Positions 1 through 10,473 are shown, counted from the first letter of the stretch. The stretch is DNA of 64,000 nt from Liolophura sinensis (GCF_032854445.1 NC_088300.1:65324984-65388983), one strand, 5' to 3'. The notes: generated from the sequence alone by a model not told the origin. A program made the numbers and translations.

Positions 1-303
1 TAGATCCAGGGTCAATCCTTGATCGAGTCACACCTAAGACTTTTAAAAGAGGAAGTTGTAACTTCCTCGCTTGGCGTTCAGCATGAAGGGGATAGTGCAA
101 CGACTGGTTGACCTGTATCAGTATAATGGCTCGGGCGGGGCGGCTTGCTTGCCTTCGGTAAGTCGTCTCAGTGAAGCGGTGGAAATCCGTCCTGCAACAA
201 GGAGGCACATTACACGTACATGCACCCTAAGGATTCCTTCGTCGTCATATAACTGACAAATTGTTGAGTACGACGTTAAACCCCAAGCACTCACTCACTC
301 ACG
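1..303 (+). mobile_element. SINE-B copy 1 (head cut by the window edge)
   Basis: A second tRNA-derived family. Visible are the end of a B-box-like segment (AGATCCAGGGTCAATCC), the body CTTCCTCGCTTGGCGTTCAG, and the 3' end GAGTACGACGTTAAACCCCA with an (ACTC)n tail. Its 61-codon frame is repeat translation. Confidence 0.75.
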
Positions 304-530
304 TACGGCCGGAGAGGAAGCCAAATTTGTACAGTAAGCGCAAACCCAAAAGAGCAAAAACCAAACCACATACATATACCATATATCATTGGTCCACCCT
401 CTAATATGTAGATTTATAGTAACCCTATTAGAATACAAATACGCAAGTTTTAGTGGGAAACCAGGACCACTTGCAGGTTTATCGAAGACCTTCCCACGTA
501 CGAGTGGAAAAGAAGCCAGTGTGAGTGAAG
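302..530 (-). mobile_element. Two short SINE-A remnants (302-325 and 484-530)
   Basis: GTACGGCCGGAGAGGAAGCC at 303-322 and GACCTTCCCACGTACGAGTG at 485-504 match the inverted head-proximal body. Between them nothing is recognisable. Confidence 0.45.
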
Positions 531-2236
531 AGATATGTTCTTAGCGGCTGTGTGATTGAGTTAGGGAAAATTCCCCCGCCCGCCCCATCCCATTCCTACA
601 AAACCAGTTATTGTCTCTGGAATAGGTTGATGATTGTAATAGGACACATCAGAGCAGTGTTATAAGCTAGACACAGTTTCATTGTTGGGAAGCTACCATC
701 AGAAAACCTCGTCTCTTTGGTGATAGCGTGTATAGAACAAACTGGGTGAGGCTAACTTTGGGAGTCCGAGCCGACATTTGAAAGTCACTGGATATATTGA
801 CAAACCGCTATAGGTCAACAAACAACACATCTAATGGAGTGTTATTCAAGTACATCGATCATTGTGTCTCAGACATGATGTGAAATTCAGACGGTACTTC
901 ATATGCAGACTTCTTCCTGCCAAGATGTTACAAAATGCTTAATTCTATAGTGTATCCGACGAGGTCGTTTTGGCTACAGTGGTAGCAATCAAAGTGGTCG
1001 TTTAAATACGCGATTTCTCGAAGTCAACTGCACCTCTGTACTTCACTTCTGTTTGAAAGCAGGAATTCGATTGGGTAAAGAATGACAGCTTGTCTTTATT
1101 CAGATCTAGTTCGCCACAAACCATTAGGCCTAACGTTTGGGAGAGGCTGGTAGATCTGACTTAATAATATATATATAATATATAATAATAATATGTATAT
1201 ACCATACCATACCTGGCATCTAAGCTGTTTAGACATGTAAACTCTAACATTTATAGCCTAGAGTGAGTGAGTGAGTGAGTGCTAAGGGTTGAACGTCGCA
1301 CTTAACAATTTTTAACAATTTAGAGTGCCTGTACGTGTGACATATCCTTGTTGCAGGACGGATTTCCACCGTTCTTTTAGTTCCAGTGCTGCTTCAATGA
1401 GACGACTTACCGAAGACAAGGTAGCCGTCCGATCCGAGCCATTATACTGATATTGGTCAACCAGCCATTGCACTATACCCTCAATGCTGAACGCCAAGCG
1501 AGGAGGCTACAATTTCCTCTTTTATGGTCTTAGGTGTGACCCGAACCAGGATTGAACCTGGATCTACTTGGGTTCAAGCTGGATTGTTTTCTTGTATTAC
1601 ATGTGCACAATGCAAACAAGTTTGTCTACAATTAAAGTGTCATCAAATGAGCAGTGAACTTCAAAGTAAAAAAGACCCCGGAGTAAATCACTAACTTCTG
1701 TCAAATTACAGATTACAAACTTTCCCGTGAGTGAGGTACAGATATGCACACACACACACCATATTGGTGGACGACAAATGATCTTCAAAGAATGTTATAC
1801 TACCAAAACAGCCATACCAGCGTCGTCGGTCGATTATGGCCAGGACCCCACGGACAGAGCGCTTGGTGGGTGGGTTGTGGGTATTGCACACTGATCAGAT
1901 GGAGAAGTTGGCGCACCCACAGAGTGATCAGCAGACCTTATTTCAGTCCTGAGTGTGGCCTGGTCAACGGTTTTATAGTTCCCCGTCCTGTACTTCCTCG
2001 CTGAGGCGATGGGTATATACTGGTCGCCCTGACCCTACCCCAGGTTCCTGAAAGCTATCGAATAATCATGACTACTGAACTGCTTTCCGTGCTGAAAATA
2101 TGATGAACCAAATTGTAGGTGTAAACTGCTGTAATAAACTCAAAGCTTAGTGCTTAAGGTGAAACTTGAGATCAGTAATATGACTAAGTTAACAATAAGT
2201 ATGTCCCGGGACACGGGGTATTTGCCCTGTCCTGCA
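531..2236. other. Non-coding sequence around SINE-B copy 2
   Basis: Apart from SINE-B copy 2 (1262-1595) and AT-rich simple sequence at 1160-1205, I see nothing. The short frames at 1597-2004 lack protein features. Confidence 0.6.
1262..1595 (-). mobile_element. SINE-B copy 2, inverted relative to copy 1
   Basis: Starts with a (GTGA)n tail (1262-1281), then GTTGAACGTCGCACTTAACA, the body (CTGAACGCCAAGCGAGGAGG) and a tRNA B-box-like end (CAGGATTGAACCTGG). It forms a ~300-base inverted pair with copy 1. Confidence 0.8.
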
Positions 2237-2280
2237 TGTATGTATGTATGTACATGTATGTATGTATGTATGTATGTATG
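2237..2280. repeat. Tetranucleotide microsatellite (TGTA/TATG)n
   Basis: Near-perfect TGTA repeats over 44 bases adjoining SINE-B copy 3. Confidence 0.9.
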
Positions 2281-2610
2281 CTTTGGGTTTAACGTCGTAC
2301 TTAACAATTTTTTAGTCATATGACGACGAAGAGTCATTAGGTGTGTGTACATATATTGTGTCGTTTGGTGGTAAGGCGAGTCGAAGCCGCCAAAGTGTTG
2401 CCTCCTCTGAAATATCATACCGAGGACACAAGACATGACACCCTACCTGGTCACATTATGCTCATACTGGGCGAACCAGTCATGTTTCCTTTCTCTATCC
2501 TCTCAGTGCTGAGCGCCAAGCAAGGCAGCATCAAGTATCATGTTTAAAGTCTTTGTTATGACCGGCCCCGGGTTTGATCCTGAGTCTCATGGACGCTCAA
2601 ATGTTTTTAT
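2279..2610 (-). mobile_element. SINE-B copy 3
   Basis: TGGGTTTAACGTCGTACTTA, AGTGCTGAGCGCCAAGCAAG and a B-box-like CCGGGTTTGATCCTGAG. It abuts a TGTA/TATG tetranucleotide repeat (2237-2280) that may be its expanded tail. Closer to copy 4 than to copies 1-2. Confidence 0.75.
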
Positions 2611-2755
2611 ATTAGCCCTAACGAATTATGCATATTCACAGTATAGCCTCCTCGTGAAGATTCCCAGAATTTGTTTCGATAAGGAACATAAGGCTATTAT
2701 TATACTAGTTAGTAATTACTACGGATATTTTTATACTAGTTAGTAATTACTACGG

Positions 2756-3011
2756 GCTCAGTTGGTTAGCGCGCTAGCACAGCGTAATGACCCAGGAGTC
2801 TCTCACCAATGCGGTCGCTGTGAGTTCAAGTACAGCTCATGCTGGCTCCCTCTCCGACCGTAAGTGGGAAGGTCTTCTAGCATCCTGCGGATGGTCGTGC
2901 GTTTCCCGCGGGCTCTGCCCACTTTCCTCCCACCATAATGCTGGCCGCCGTCGTATAAGTGAAATATTCTTGAGCACGGCGTAAAACACCAATCAAATAA
3001 ATAAGTAAATA
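2756..3011 (+). mobile_element. SINE-A, nearly full-length, with target duplication
   Basis: Same body and tail as the 53349 copy, with the head shortened by a few bases (starts GCTCAGTTGG). Flanked by an 11-base duplication AATTACTACGG at 2745-2755 and 3012-3022. Just upstream, a 24-base stretch around TAGTTAGTAATTACTACGG is itself duplicated (about 2702-2724 and 2732-2755). Confidence 0.92.
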
Positions 3012-3289
3012 AATTACTACGGAAACAACATTAGACAGCTAGATATTTGGGTATGTGAACATTTACAGCAGTACTATCAAAGTTAAGGGGCTCAACTTAC
3101 ATACCCTGGCTTCAAAAGAAACAATCAGATATCCACAGGCGTCTTTACAAGGACTGGACTTGATTTGGAGAACACATATTTATTAAATATTATATACACA
3201 AACTTATTGGAAATTATTAACAAGAATTAGCATAAGTACATACATATAGCGTGTGTGGAATAAATTGATAATGTCATTCTTTAACACAA

Positions 3290-3540
3290 CCTGCTGGGAA
3301 GTGGTGTTATAGTAAAACACACTTTGTTATATTATTTGTGGAGCACGAGCTTCTTGTTACTCGTGAACATAGTCCGTTGTGTAAAACACCATATTTTGTG
3401 TTACTCGTGAAACAGTTTATTGTGTCATTTGTAAACACGATATTTCATGTTTCTCGTGAAACACGTATATAATCCGCAACACACGTTTATTGCACTACTT
3501 GTAGAGCACAGTTTTTATTGTTTCACTTATTGAGCACGTC
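3290..3540. repeat. Degenerate tandem repeat in or just past the homeobox 3' UTR
   Basis: A block built on TCGTGAAACA with flanking TTTATTGTGT-like and AACACxATATTT-like words recurs at about 3361, 3405 and 3454, so the period is roughly 44-49 bases with heavy decay. It coincides with the expected 3' UTR and poly(A) region of the homeobox gene. Confidence 0.5.
3514..3519 (-). promoter_or_regulatory. Candidate polyadenylation signal of the homeobox gene
   Basis: AATAAA on the minus strand about 75 bases past the homeobox stop codon. A second AATAAA lies at 3486-3491 on the same strand. Either could end a short 3' UTR; which is used cannot be told from sequence. Confidence 0.4.
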
Positions 3541-3592
3541 TACATCACTGGGATACAACACAGTGTCTCGGGCCTTTCTTCGTGTGTTTCCA

Positions 3593-3823
3593 TCAAGACA
3601 CAGGTTTGAAGGCTGACTTTCCTCCAGGAATGAGAGCATTGGTGAACTGTGTTAGGGTTGACGGGTTGGGTGCTACCGGAGATGGCCAGGCAAGTATTGT
3701 GGGTAGAGGAAATGACGTAGTAGCTGATGACGTCATAGGTTTATTTCCCGACAAGTCTGACCTTGAGGCCCCTTCTCGGTCTCGTCTTTCCCGAGCTCTT
3801 CGATTTTGAAACCAAATTTTTAC
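3593..3823 (-). CDS. Homeobox gene exon 3 (recognition helix and C-terminus)
   Basis: Acceptor TTTTTGTTACAG ends at plus 3824, with the exon starting at 3823 in phase 0. It encodes VKIWFQNRRARERRDR (homeodomain 45-60), then a 60-residue Ser/Pro/Thr-rich tail ending KSAFKPVS and a stop at 3593-3595. Q50 predicts TAAT-type core sites. The tail has no motif I recognise. Confidence 0.92.
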   Translation of the reverse strand, partial: VKIWFQNRRARERRDREGASRSDLSGNKPMTSSATTSFPLPTILAWPSPVAPNPSTLTQFTNALIPGGKSAFKPVS

Positions 3824-6800
3824 CTGTAACAAAAATGAGGAAATGAACAAGTTTGCTTTAATTGTACAAAGGTATTTCCGTAAGAATCAGAGCTTTTTCG
3901 GTTGGATTTAAATATGTGATATTCCTTCTGTGTTCATTTTAGTAGGTCTATATGATGACGATTAAACTGTCATTAGTGACATATTTTATATATGGGATAA
4001 GAGAGTCCATTTTAAAAAATTTAGTCGTCCAAAACAACTTGTGTGTGTTACAGCAAGGTAAGGTGCGCGTGTGTAACACGGAGTAACATCCACACAGTCA
4101 TGTGGATATATTTCTATTACTCTTTTCGTTCAATCTTGGGATCATTCACGCGCCAAATTCCATCAAAGAAAATGTCAGTAATTACATTAGCCATTGGGAA
4201 TTTTAATACCTATCTATCACCGCTGATCAACTCCAGCCCTTTAATTAATGATCCACAATGTTCTGAATGTAGCAGTATCCTTTATAAATCCAATCGCGTT
4301 TTCACTGAGTCGGACAAAGCTAGTGGAGTGTTTGTCACGGCTTGGTAATTTCGAACTGTGGGTTACATGGCGGGTGTCGTGTTAACTCATGACTGGGTCA
4401 CACCCCTACGGAAGCACACGGGTTAAAAGGGCCTCATGTGGGCCCCGCTGGGTCAGACCTCTGCTGCGTCGCACAAATAGATATCCCATGCTGTGATCGC
4501 TGAACTATTTCTACCAAAGTCTTGGCAATCACTACTCCGAACACGATGGCCTGGTCAACTGGCAAATCCCTTGACCCATCAATTTTGTTCTATCATTTCC
4601 CAATCTTTCCACTAAATTGGACCAGCGGGTCTACCTAGCCATTTTCTCGTCACTGTGACATTTACCTGAAGGTAGTTACTGTCACTGTAATTAAAACCCT
4701 ATTAATCACTTTCTGGGCTTTACTCCCAATTTAGTGACTCTATTTGCCACTCATAGAGAACAGCGTAGCTTCAAACTTTCAATGTATACTAATTGTGTCA
4801 CAAGAGTGAAACGCGACTCTGAAATTTTATATCAACTCAAAATGAACAAATTAGCTATTTTTTGTCTAGGGTGATTGAACGAAGGCGACAGAAAATCGTG
4901 AAACAGACACTTTATACAGGTATACATTAAGGGATAATAATAGGGAAAAGATCAAATAACTTCTTGTCAAACAATATTACATTTACAGATGACTTTTTCA
5001 ACCATCCACATAAACAAATGCGCTTTATAGTTGGAACTGTGCGCGAAACTTTTACATCTTGTTTATATGAAAGTGTTTAGTTACATGGTTCGATAAAAGC
5101 TGGCATAAATGGCGATATTTAATAATAATTTTGTGTAATAATAAAAATTACCCTGGTTTTGTCAGTATATACTTATATTTATTCAACTGGGGTTTGCTTA
5201 CTCGATGACCCATTTTATTACAGTGGTTGCAATTAATGGTCATAAAATTTAACGGAACTTGTGGTTTTGGTAAATGACCCTGGTTTTTAAGAGTATATTA
5301 AATTTAAAATGGGAATTTCCCGAATGACGCATTATGTTACTTTGATCGTATTTCAAAGTTATAAAAGTTAATAGAAATTATATGACTTTAACAAATTACC
5401 CTGTTTTTTTCTGAATAGCATATTTTGTATTTAACGGGAAAAGTTACTAATTGTTTAATATCTAATTGTGCTACCTGGGCACGGTAGGACGTAACATCAG
5501 ATGTAAGTTTAAGTCTACAGTTTTGAACTTAACCTAAACAAACTTGTGTAACCGTATGTAATATATGAACTAAAATTGCTGCTTTATATTTGATTTTGGA
5601 TATCTTCATTGCCATCTAAGTTTGGCTAAAATTTTAAATATAAAATATCACATAACCAGTATTAGCTGATACATCTTCGAACTTTTAGGGTTATAAATCT
5701 CAGTGGAACTTAGGTGACTTTAATGTAAATACATTGGTTTTAACAGTACACTTTGTTTTGAAAAGGTATTTGTTTAATATTTTATTGAACTACCTTGTCG
5801 CAAACTGGGAGGTTATAAAACAGTGGTTTTAACGGTATATATTGTTTTTAGATTAATTTAACTTTTTCATCTGACCTTTGTTTAATAGCTCATAGATGAC
5901 AATTATGGTGTTATAAAACTTGATTGAACTTACGACTTTGGCAGATTACCTTGGTTTTAACAGTGTATTCTCTATTTATTTATTTATTTGATTGGTGTAT
6001 TAAACCGTTCTCGAGGATATTTCATTTATACGACGGCTGCAAGCATTATGATAGGAGGAAACTGGGTAGAGCCCGTGTGTGATATTCTGTTTTGAGTGAC
6101 GCTTTATACTTAATTAATTATGATGGCAAGTATAGTTTTATAGTTCTGATTACAGTGTTATAAAAACCCAATGAAACTTATTTGGCTTGCAGTAAATTAC
6201 CCTGGTTTCGGTGAGGTTGAGAGCGGTGGACAGCTCGGCAACATCGGCACTACTGAGGTAATGGGTACGGTGAAACTTCTGCTCCAGAGCCGCCACTTGG
6301 TGCTGTGTGAACGGGACACGGGGATTCCGTCCCAATTTCCGCTTCTTACCACCTTCCTTCTTCTTGATGCCTGCAAGGCAAACCCCGAAATTACACGTCT
6401 TAGTGTGACCTTGTTTACTTTGAGCGACTTGTCGGTACCCACAAAATTATACTTTGATTACGCTCACTATAACTATCGGTTTCCTCTGAGAAAGAAGAAA
6501 CTATCTAAACTACGTAATTGCTATGTTCCTGGGCATTCACTAGATTGCAAGGCCTTTCTCAAGACGGACCAAGAGATGTTTGTCTGTCTGAGGGCTCACA
6601 ATGAGACCTGCCAGCAAATACGACGAAGGGGACAGGGTTGTCATTATCCCAGTCTGCCATCCACGTCCACGGCCAGAAAATCTTTAGCTCATGTAGCTGT
6701 ATGTTAGAGCGGTTACTTTTCATAGCCCCCGGGGCCAATTCAACCTCTCTTCGATACAGTGTATTTAAGCCTTTGACAAGAAATCAAAACGATATCAACT

Positions 6801-8828
6801 TGATTAGACGCATTGTTGAAGCAGTGCGCCATTGTGTTAGCTCAGCGTCTTTAAGAGCCAGCAATGCCCCAAATCTGTTTACTCTCTCTACCAACTTTAA
6901 TTGAGTAGTCAGCGAGTTAGTGATGCTAATTGACTCCCTCAGCTTAAACAAAATTTCAAAGATTTCCCCCCGCGCTATAATCATACCAATACAAACTTCG
7001 CCAGTGGGCTCAGTGTTTGCCTGTTATATGAATCTAATGTGCTCCGAAGGGGGTCGGGAAAGTCTTCGTCTCACACCTGTCCAGACTGAGGCGTGAAAAT
7101 CCCCCCAGGTAAATACACAAACGTCTTCTGATCCGTCGATGTGGAAAAAAATCGGCGAAGAAGAGCAGGCGAGATAATGATCTTTAAGTTACATCATCCG
7201 TGCTTGGTGAGTATTATTTACAAGTCTTGGCCCAAACTCTGTGGGTTGCGGACTGTTTCGGTTACATTGTCGTGATCAAACACAGAGGCACTGAAGCGAT
7301 GTTGTACGTGTTGCTTTTCGAATGATTGTGCGTTAATGGGGCGTGTTAGAACGAAGTGTATGTCTTTATGCGAGAAACATTCAAGCGAACAAAATCACAC
7401 GACATAGAAAAACAACTGCTTTTTATATGCCAACTGACTCCAATTTCACGGTCAACTTAAAGAGAATGGGTTGTTTTTTTACCTTCCATAAGCGGATTAA
7501 TCAAACCAGATCTATTCCGCAGGCAACGCAAAATTTAGGTGTGTTAAATTCACCATCATGGCACATGTATCAAAATGCAAAATAAAAATAAAAAGTACTA
7601 AACCAGAAACTGTGAAACTAGAGCAGCGATGATAGCATGGTAGATGGTAAAAGGTCAGGTGTAACCGTTAGAATGGGAGGTTTACTATAAATGCGCTTTT
7701 ATTAACTGTAGCGTACAGTCACACTGGTTGATTTTTAGGTCTTGCATTTGAAGCTATTATTGCATATCCCAAGAGACATTGCACATACTCGAACAACGAC
7801 TGATAAATTTTTCCTAACCTTAAAAGATTTCCAAATTAAACACAGAGATTTTATATAAAAAGAAAATTATATGTGTGGTGATAACATAACCTTAAATTAT
7901 TACATGTGACGGAGGAACTGAAAATCCAGTTAACATGTGAATTTGGACTGCAACGTAACGCCTATAAATATAATATATTCAATGAAAATGTAATACTAAG
8001 AGCCATTAAACTATAAGCCATACATAACATTTATGATACATCAAAAACGCCAGATGTCAACTAATTTGGAGAGATTTGATTCATTTAGGAACTGTAACAC
8101 TCAAAACACGGATTCAATTTACGAACATATATTAGTATTTTGAAGCTAAAGCAAATGAAACAAGTCATTCTCTAAAGTTGTTTGGGGTAAAAAAACATTA
8201 CCCCAAAAACAACATTAACTTCTACAATGACTAAAGATGAATAATCACAAATATATATGTACTTACGTGGTAACTTTGGGGGCCGGTAACGCGTGCATTG
8301 AAGCCATGAGTATCTGGCGTTATCTATGAAGTCGCAGTGTGAATTCCCCTTGAAAACACCACCTTCCATATCCTCGTCAAGTTCAGATTTTACCATTTTT
8401 GATAAGGGATAAGCAGTGGCTAACGACACGAACGTCGTTTGTCTCTGAGGTTCCCTTCGCTTTAAGATGTCGTCTATTGAGAACTTTATGAGAGGAGATG
8501 ATGTGGGTTGTGCCAGAGTCTTAGGTGAGGAATAAGAAGCTGAAGGTTCCGAAGAGGACTTTGGGGATTGAGTCCTCGCCTCCGACTTGGTTTCCTCGTC
8601 CGAATTTTGGCTCATTTGTTCGCATCTGGCGCGTTCCATGGACTGAATGTGTTGACTCATTATGCTCGGCATGGATGGGATAGCCGTCATCCACTCCCAG
8701 GGAATGTACGGGAAAGTTTGACCGAACAGTGGATACGGAATATTTGGATACCTCTGCACAGAAGCAGATATGGCTGCGAAGTTGGCTGTTTTCATGGCAG
8801 GAGTCGGTGAGTTGTTTTCTTCCTTCAT
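3593..8828 (-). CDS. MSX-like (NKL, ANTP-class) homeobox transcription factor, three exons: join 8828-8267, 6370-6201, 3823-3593
   Basis: Spliced gene of 320 codons plus stop, expected to encode a nuclear DNA-binding repressor. Residues 116-122 are FSIDDIL, a good engrailed-homology-1 motif, which in this class recruits Groucho/TLE co-repressors. Residues 173-188 (YSWLQCTRYRPPKLPR) form a conserved-looking block just before the homeodomain. Residues 189-200 are a basic linker. The homeodomain is 201-260, with F8, L16, F20, W48, F49, Q50, N51 and R53 all present. MVKSE at 145-149 is a possible sumoylation site followed by acidic residues. The start is the first ATG after an in-frame stop, with A at -3. 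Both introns are GT-AG and phase-consistent (phase 1, then phase 0). Seen: motifs and splice sites. Known: EH1 and homeodomain roles. Inferred: MSX-like, perhaps Msxlx; NXPRVPF at the arm and RARERR after helix 3 are unlike canonical MSX, so the family name is uncertain. Confidence 0.93.
3824..6200 (-). other. Homeobox intron 2 (2377 bp)
   Basis: GT-AG intron between homeodomain codons 44 and 45. It contains the degenerate splice-site repeat in its donor-proximal half and an inverted SINE-A 3' fragment at 5973-6080. I see no coding potential in it; the short plus-strand frame at 4043-4348 has no recognisable features. Confidence 0.85.
5145..6208. repeat. Degenerate ~110-120 bp repeat in homeobox intron 2, containing copies of the 5' splice site
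   Basis: The words TTATAAAA, GAACTTA, ACTTT, AATTACCCTGGTTTT and AACAGTATATT recur in the same order at about 5148, 5275, 5396, 5730, 5821 and 5945. A last member at 6154-6208 overlaps the exon 2 / intron 2 border. A 15-base identity (AAATTACCCTGGTTT) is shared between 5145-5159 and 6194-6208, the latter spanning the real donor. On the coding strand several units therefore carry an AGGGTAATT-like donor. Confidence 0.6.
5973..6080 (-). mobile_element. SINE-A 3' half in homeobox intron 2
   Basis: TATTTGATTGGTGTATTAAA, GAGGATATTTCATTTATACG and GGAGGAAACTGGGTAGAGCC mark the inverted 3' half. Same strand sense as the homeobox transcript. Confidence 0.8.
6201..6370 (-). CDS. Homeobox gene exon 2 (homeodomain residues 1-44)
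   Basis: Acceptor CCTTGCAG at plus 6378-6371, with the exon starting at 6370. The first two bases (GC) complete the Arg codon begun in exon 1. There follow 56 codons: a lysine-rich linker, then the N-terminal arm, helix 1 (QVAALEQKF) and helix 2 (SSADVAELSTALNL), ending at LTETR. The donor is AGG|GTAATT at plus 6200. The intron between homeodomain residues 44 and 45 is a position used repeatedly in NK-like homeobox genes. The exon is only 170 bp and has no in-frame ATG, so ATG-based ORF finders mis-start it at a TTG. Confidence 0.92.
6371..8266 (-). other. Homeobox intron 1 (1896 bp)
   Basis: GT-AG phase-1 intron between the EH1-bearing exon and the homeodomain exon. Mostly unique AT-rich sequence. 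The open frames at 6171-6707 and 6638-6904 on the plus strand overlap or abut the antisense of exon 2 and show no protein features. Confidence 0.85.
8267..8828 (-). CDS. Homeobox gene exon 1 (N-terminus, EH1 motif)
   Basis: Encodes residues 1-187 plus the first base of codon 188. The exon ends at CCAC|GTAAGT (donor bases at plus 8266-8261), a near-consensus 5' splice site. Residues 27-50 are aromatic and proline rich. Residues 76-112 are Ser/Pro/Glu-rich and probably disordered. The EH1 motif lies at 116-122. Reading past the donor adds about 30 unrelated residues (KYIYICDY...), so the open frame to 8172 is intronic read-through, not protein. Confidence 0.9.
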
Positions 8829-9544
8829 ATTGACCCTCGGAACTTCAGCTGCGCCCTGGTTGACAGATCTGGACTTCTCTTATATCTTCACTTTCCAAAT
8901 ATTTTATTTGTATAGTTATCCTATACGCACGCGGCTATAGTTTTATTGCCTGTCCAAACCCAAGAAACAGTAAGAGATTGGTTGAAAGCGAAGTGTAAAA
9001 TGAGCGATGTTGATTGGCCGACCGTGCGCCTGGTTATTGGAAAAGCGTCCAATGGGGTGGTGGATCTCGCTTCGCGTGGCGGCGACCTCAAGTTGTCATT
9101 GGATACGTTCCGCAGACAAATTACTACAAATTGCTCGTCTTTCCCACCTGCTTCTCGTTATCTAGTTCGGCTTTTCCTGCATGTTTTATGGTTGTCGCGT
9201 GTTATGCTGGCTGTGTAAATGCTTAAACCCTTTGTTCACGGTCGCATTACCCTCGGCAGTTTAGATAAGAAAAACAGATAAGTGAAATTACAACTTATCA
9301 TTTCGAAAAAAGCCTTCTACTTGCTATTCTCTTTTTCTACGCATCCCTGTCACCGAAAAACGTGTTATTACCATTGATAAGAATATTTACTGCCCACTTA
9401 ACAATCTGCTTGACATCGTTCCCCGCGTTGCTTCGAGATCTTCGAGATGTTTTGTGTTGGCGAATAAACCTTAAGGTAACACATTCCCATCATTTACATC
9501 GTTAAAGACAGGTTCTTGGGCATTCATTTAATTGCCTTGGCAGC
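8829..9544 (-). promoter_or_regulatory. Presumed promoter-proximal region of the homeobox gene, with a GATA-motif cluster
   Basis: Immediately upstream of the homeobox start codon. It is more GC-balanced than the surroundings and has no repeats. WGATAR motifs occur at 9263-9269, 9276-9282, 9294-9299 (reverse) and 9375-9381. No strong TATA box is visible; a weak CTATACAAAT lies near plus 8909-8918. Plus-strand frames at 8946-9226 look like chance frames. The regulatory role is inferred from position and motif density only. Confidence 0.35.
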
Positions 9545-9583
9545 AAAAAAAAAAAAAAAAAAAAAATCAAAAAAAAAAAAAAA
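9545..9583. repeat. Poly(A) tracts
   Basis: About 22 and 15 A residues separated by TC. Could be the tail of a lost retroelement; no body is recognisable upstream. Confidence 0.85.
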
Positions 9584-10473
9584 CGGTTGTTTCATGAAAC
9601 GTTGAAGTGAAATGTATTCTTAGAAACGAAATATACATACCGGTACTGTGTTTTTTTAGGTGAATTCAAAACCTGAGAATAGAAGTAACTCTATGTACTG
9701 TATATAGCAAATTTACATTTGCTTTATGCATTTGTAACTGTTCAGTGCAAATTTGCCATGTCAACTGGAGTCATTAAAGTCGTTAAGGCGCTATATCCAA
9801 TTTAAATGTCAAAGGACTCGTTTGTTTAACATGACTTTTCAAGATTCTGCGCTGTAGCATGGCTCATTGGGTCTATTGTGGATTTGATAATCGGTGGCGT
9901 GGATTCTCCGAATTAATATAACTTGGAGTACAATACTTGACACCAAACTTATTACCACTGTCACTTGTCTCACACCCCGTTAACTACCTGAGTGCTGGGG
10001 TTACCCCCCTCCCCCATACGGATAGGAGCCTGCTCTCTGCTAGCAAAGCCCAACCTCCACCAGCTTTCATTAAAGCGACAGGCGTGCCTGGGTCTGCTAA
10101 AGACCATGCACACTGAGTTCTTTTGTTGGAGATAATTAATTACTATGTCAGTGCATGATGATGTTGTTGTTGTGCCTACAGGAAGATTCCATTAAATGTA
10201 TCCGAGCTGCAGTGTAGCCTGTATTTCCCATCATTCCCAAATGAATGGACGTCATTCTTTGTGAATTCTATATTGACATTATCTGCTCAGGTGAATTTGC
10301 AATGTTGAAATAAAAATCTCCCAGAATGGCGACGTCACTTATGATTTCCTTTAAAAGTTACTTTTCAAAGATACCATTTACGAATTGGTCAGAATTGTGT
10401 AATGGGATGAATTAAATCATATAATTTTCTCAGTAGGACGTTAATCAAAATAAATGAAAATATGTAAACAAAG

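Noticed and set aside
71-256. Frame MAFSMKGIVQ..., similar to the frame 1312-1497 on the minus strand
   Set aside because: Similarity comes from two SINE-B copies, not from a conserved protein.
2787-2984. Frame starting MTQESLTNAVAVSSS, repeated at 53392 and (minus) 37154
   Set aside because: Same peptide at each SINE-A copy; it is the SINE body translated.
6171-6707. 178-codon plus-strand frame over homeobox exon 2
   Set aside because: It is largely antisense to the homeodomain exon and intron 1; no domain of its own.
8568-8810. Plus-strand frame opposite homeobox exon 1
   Set aside because: Shadow of the exon 1 coding frame.
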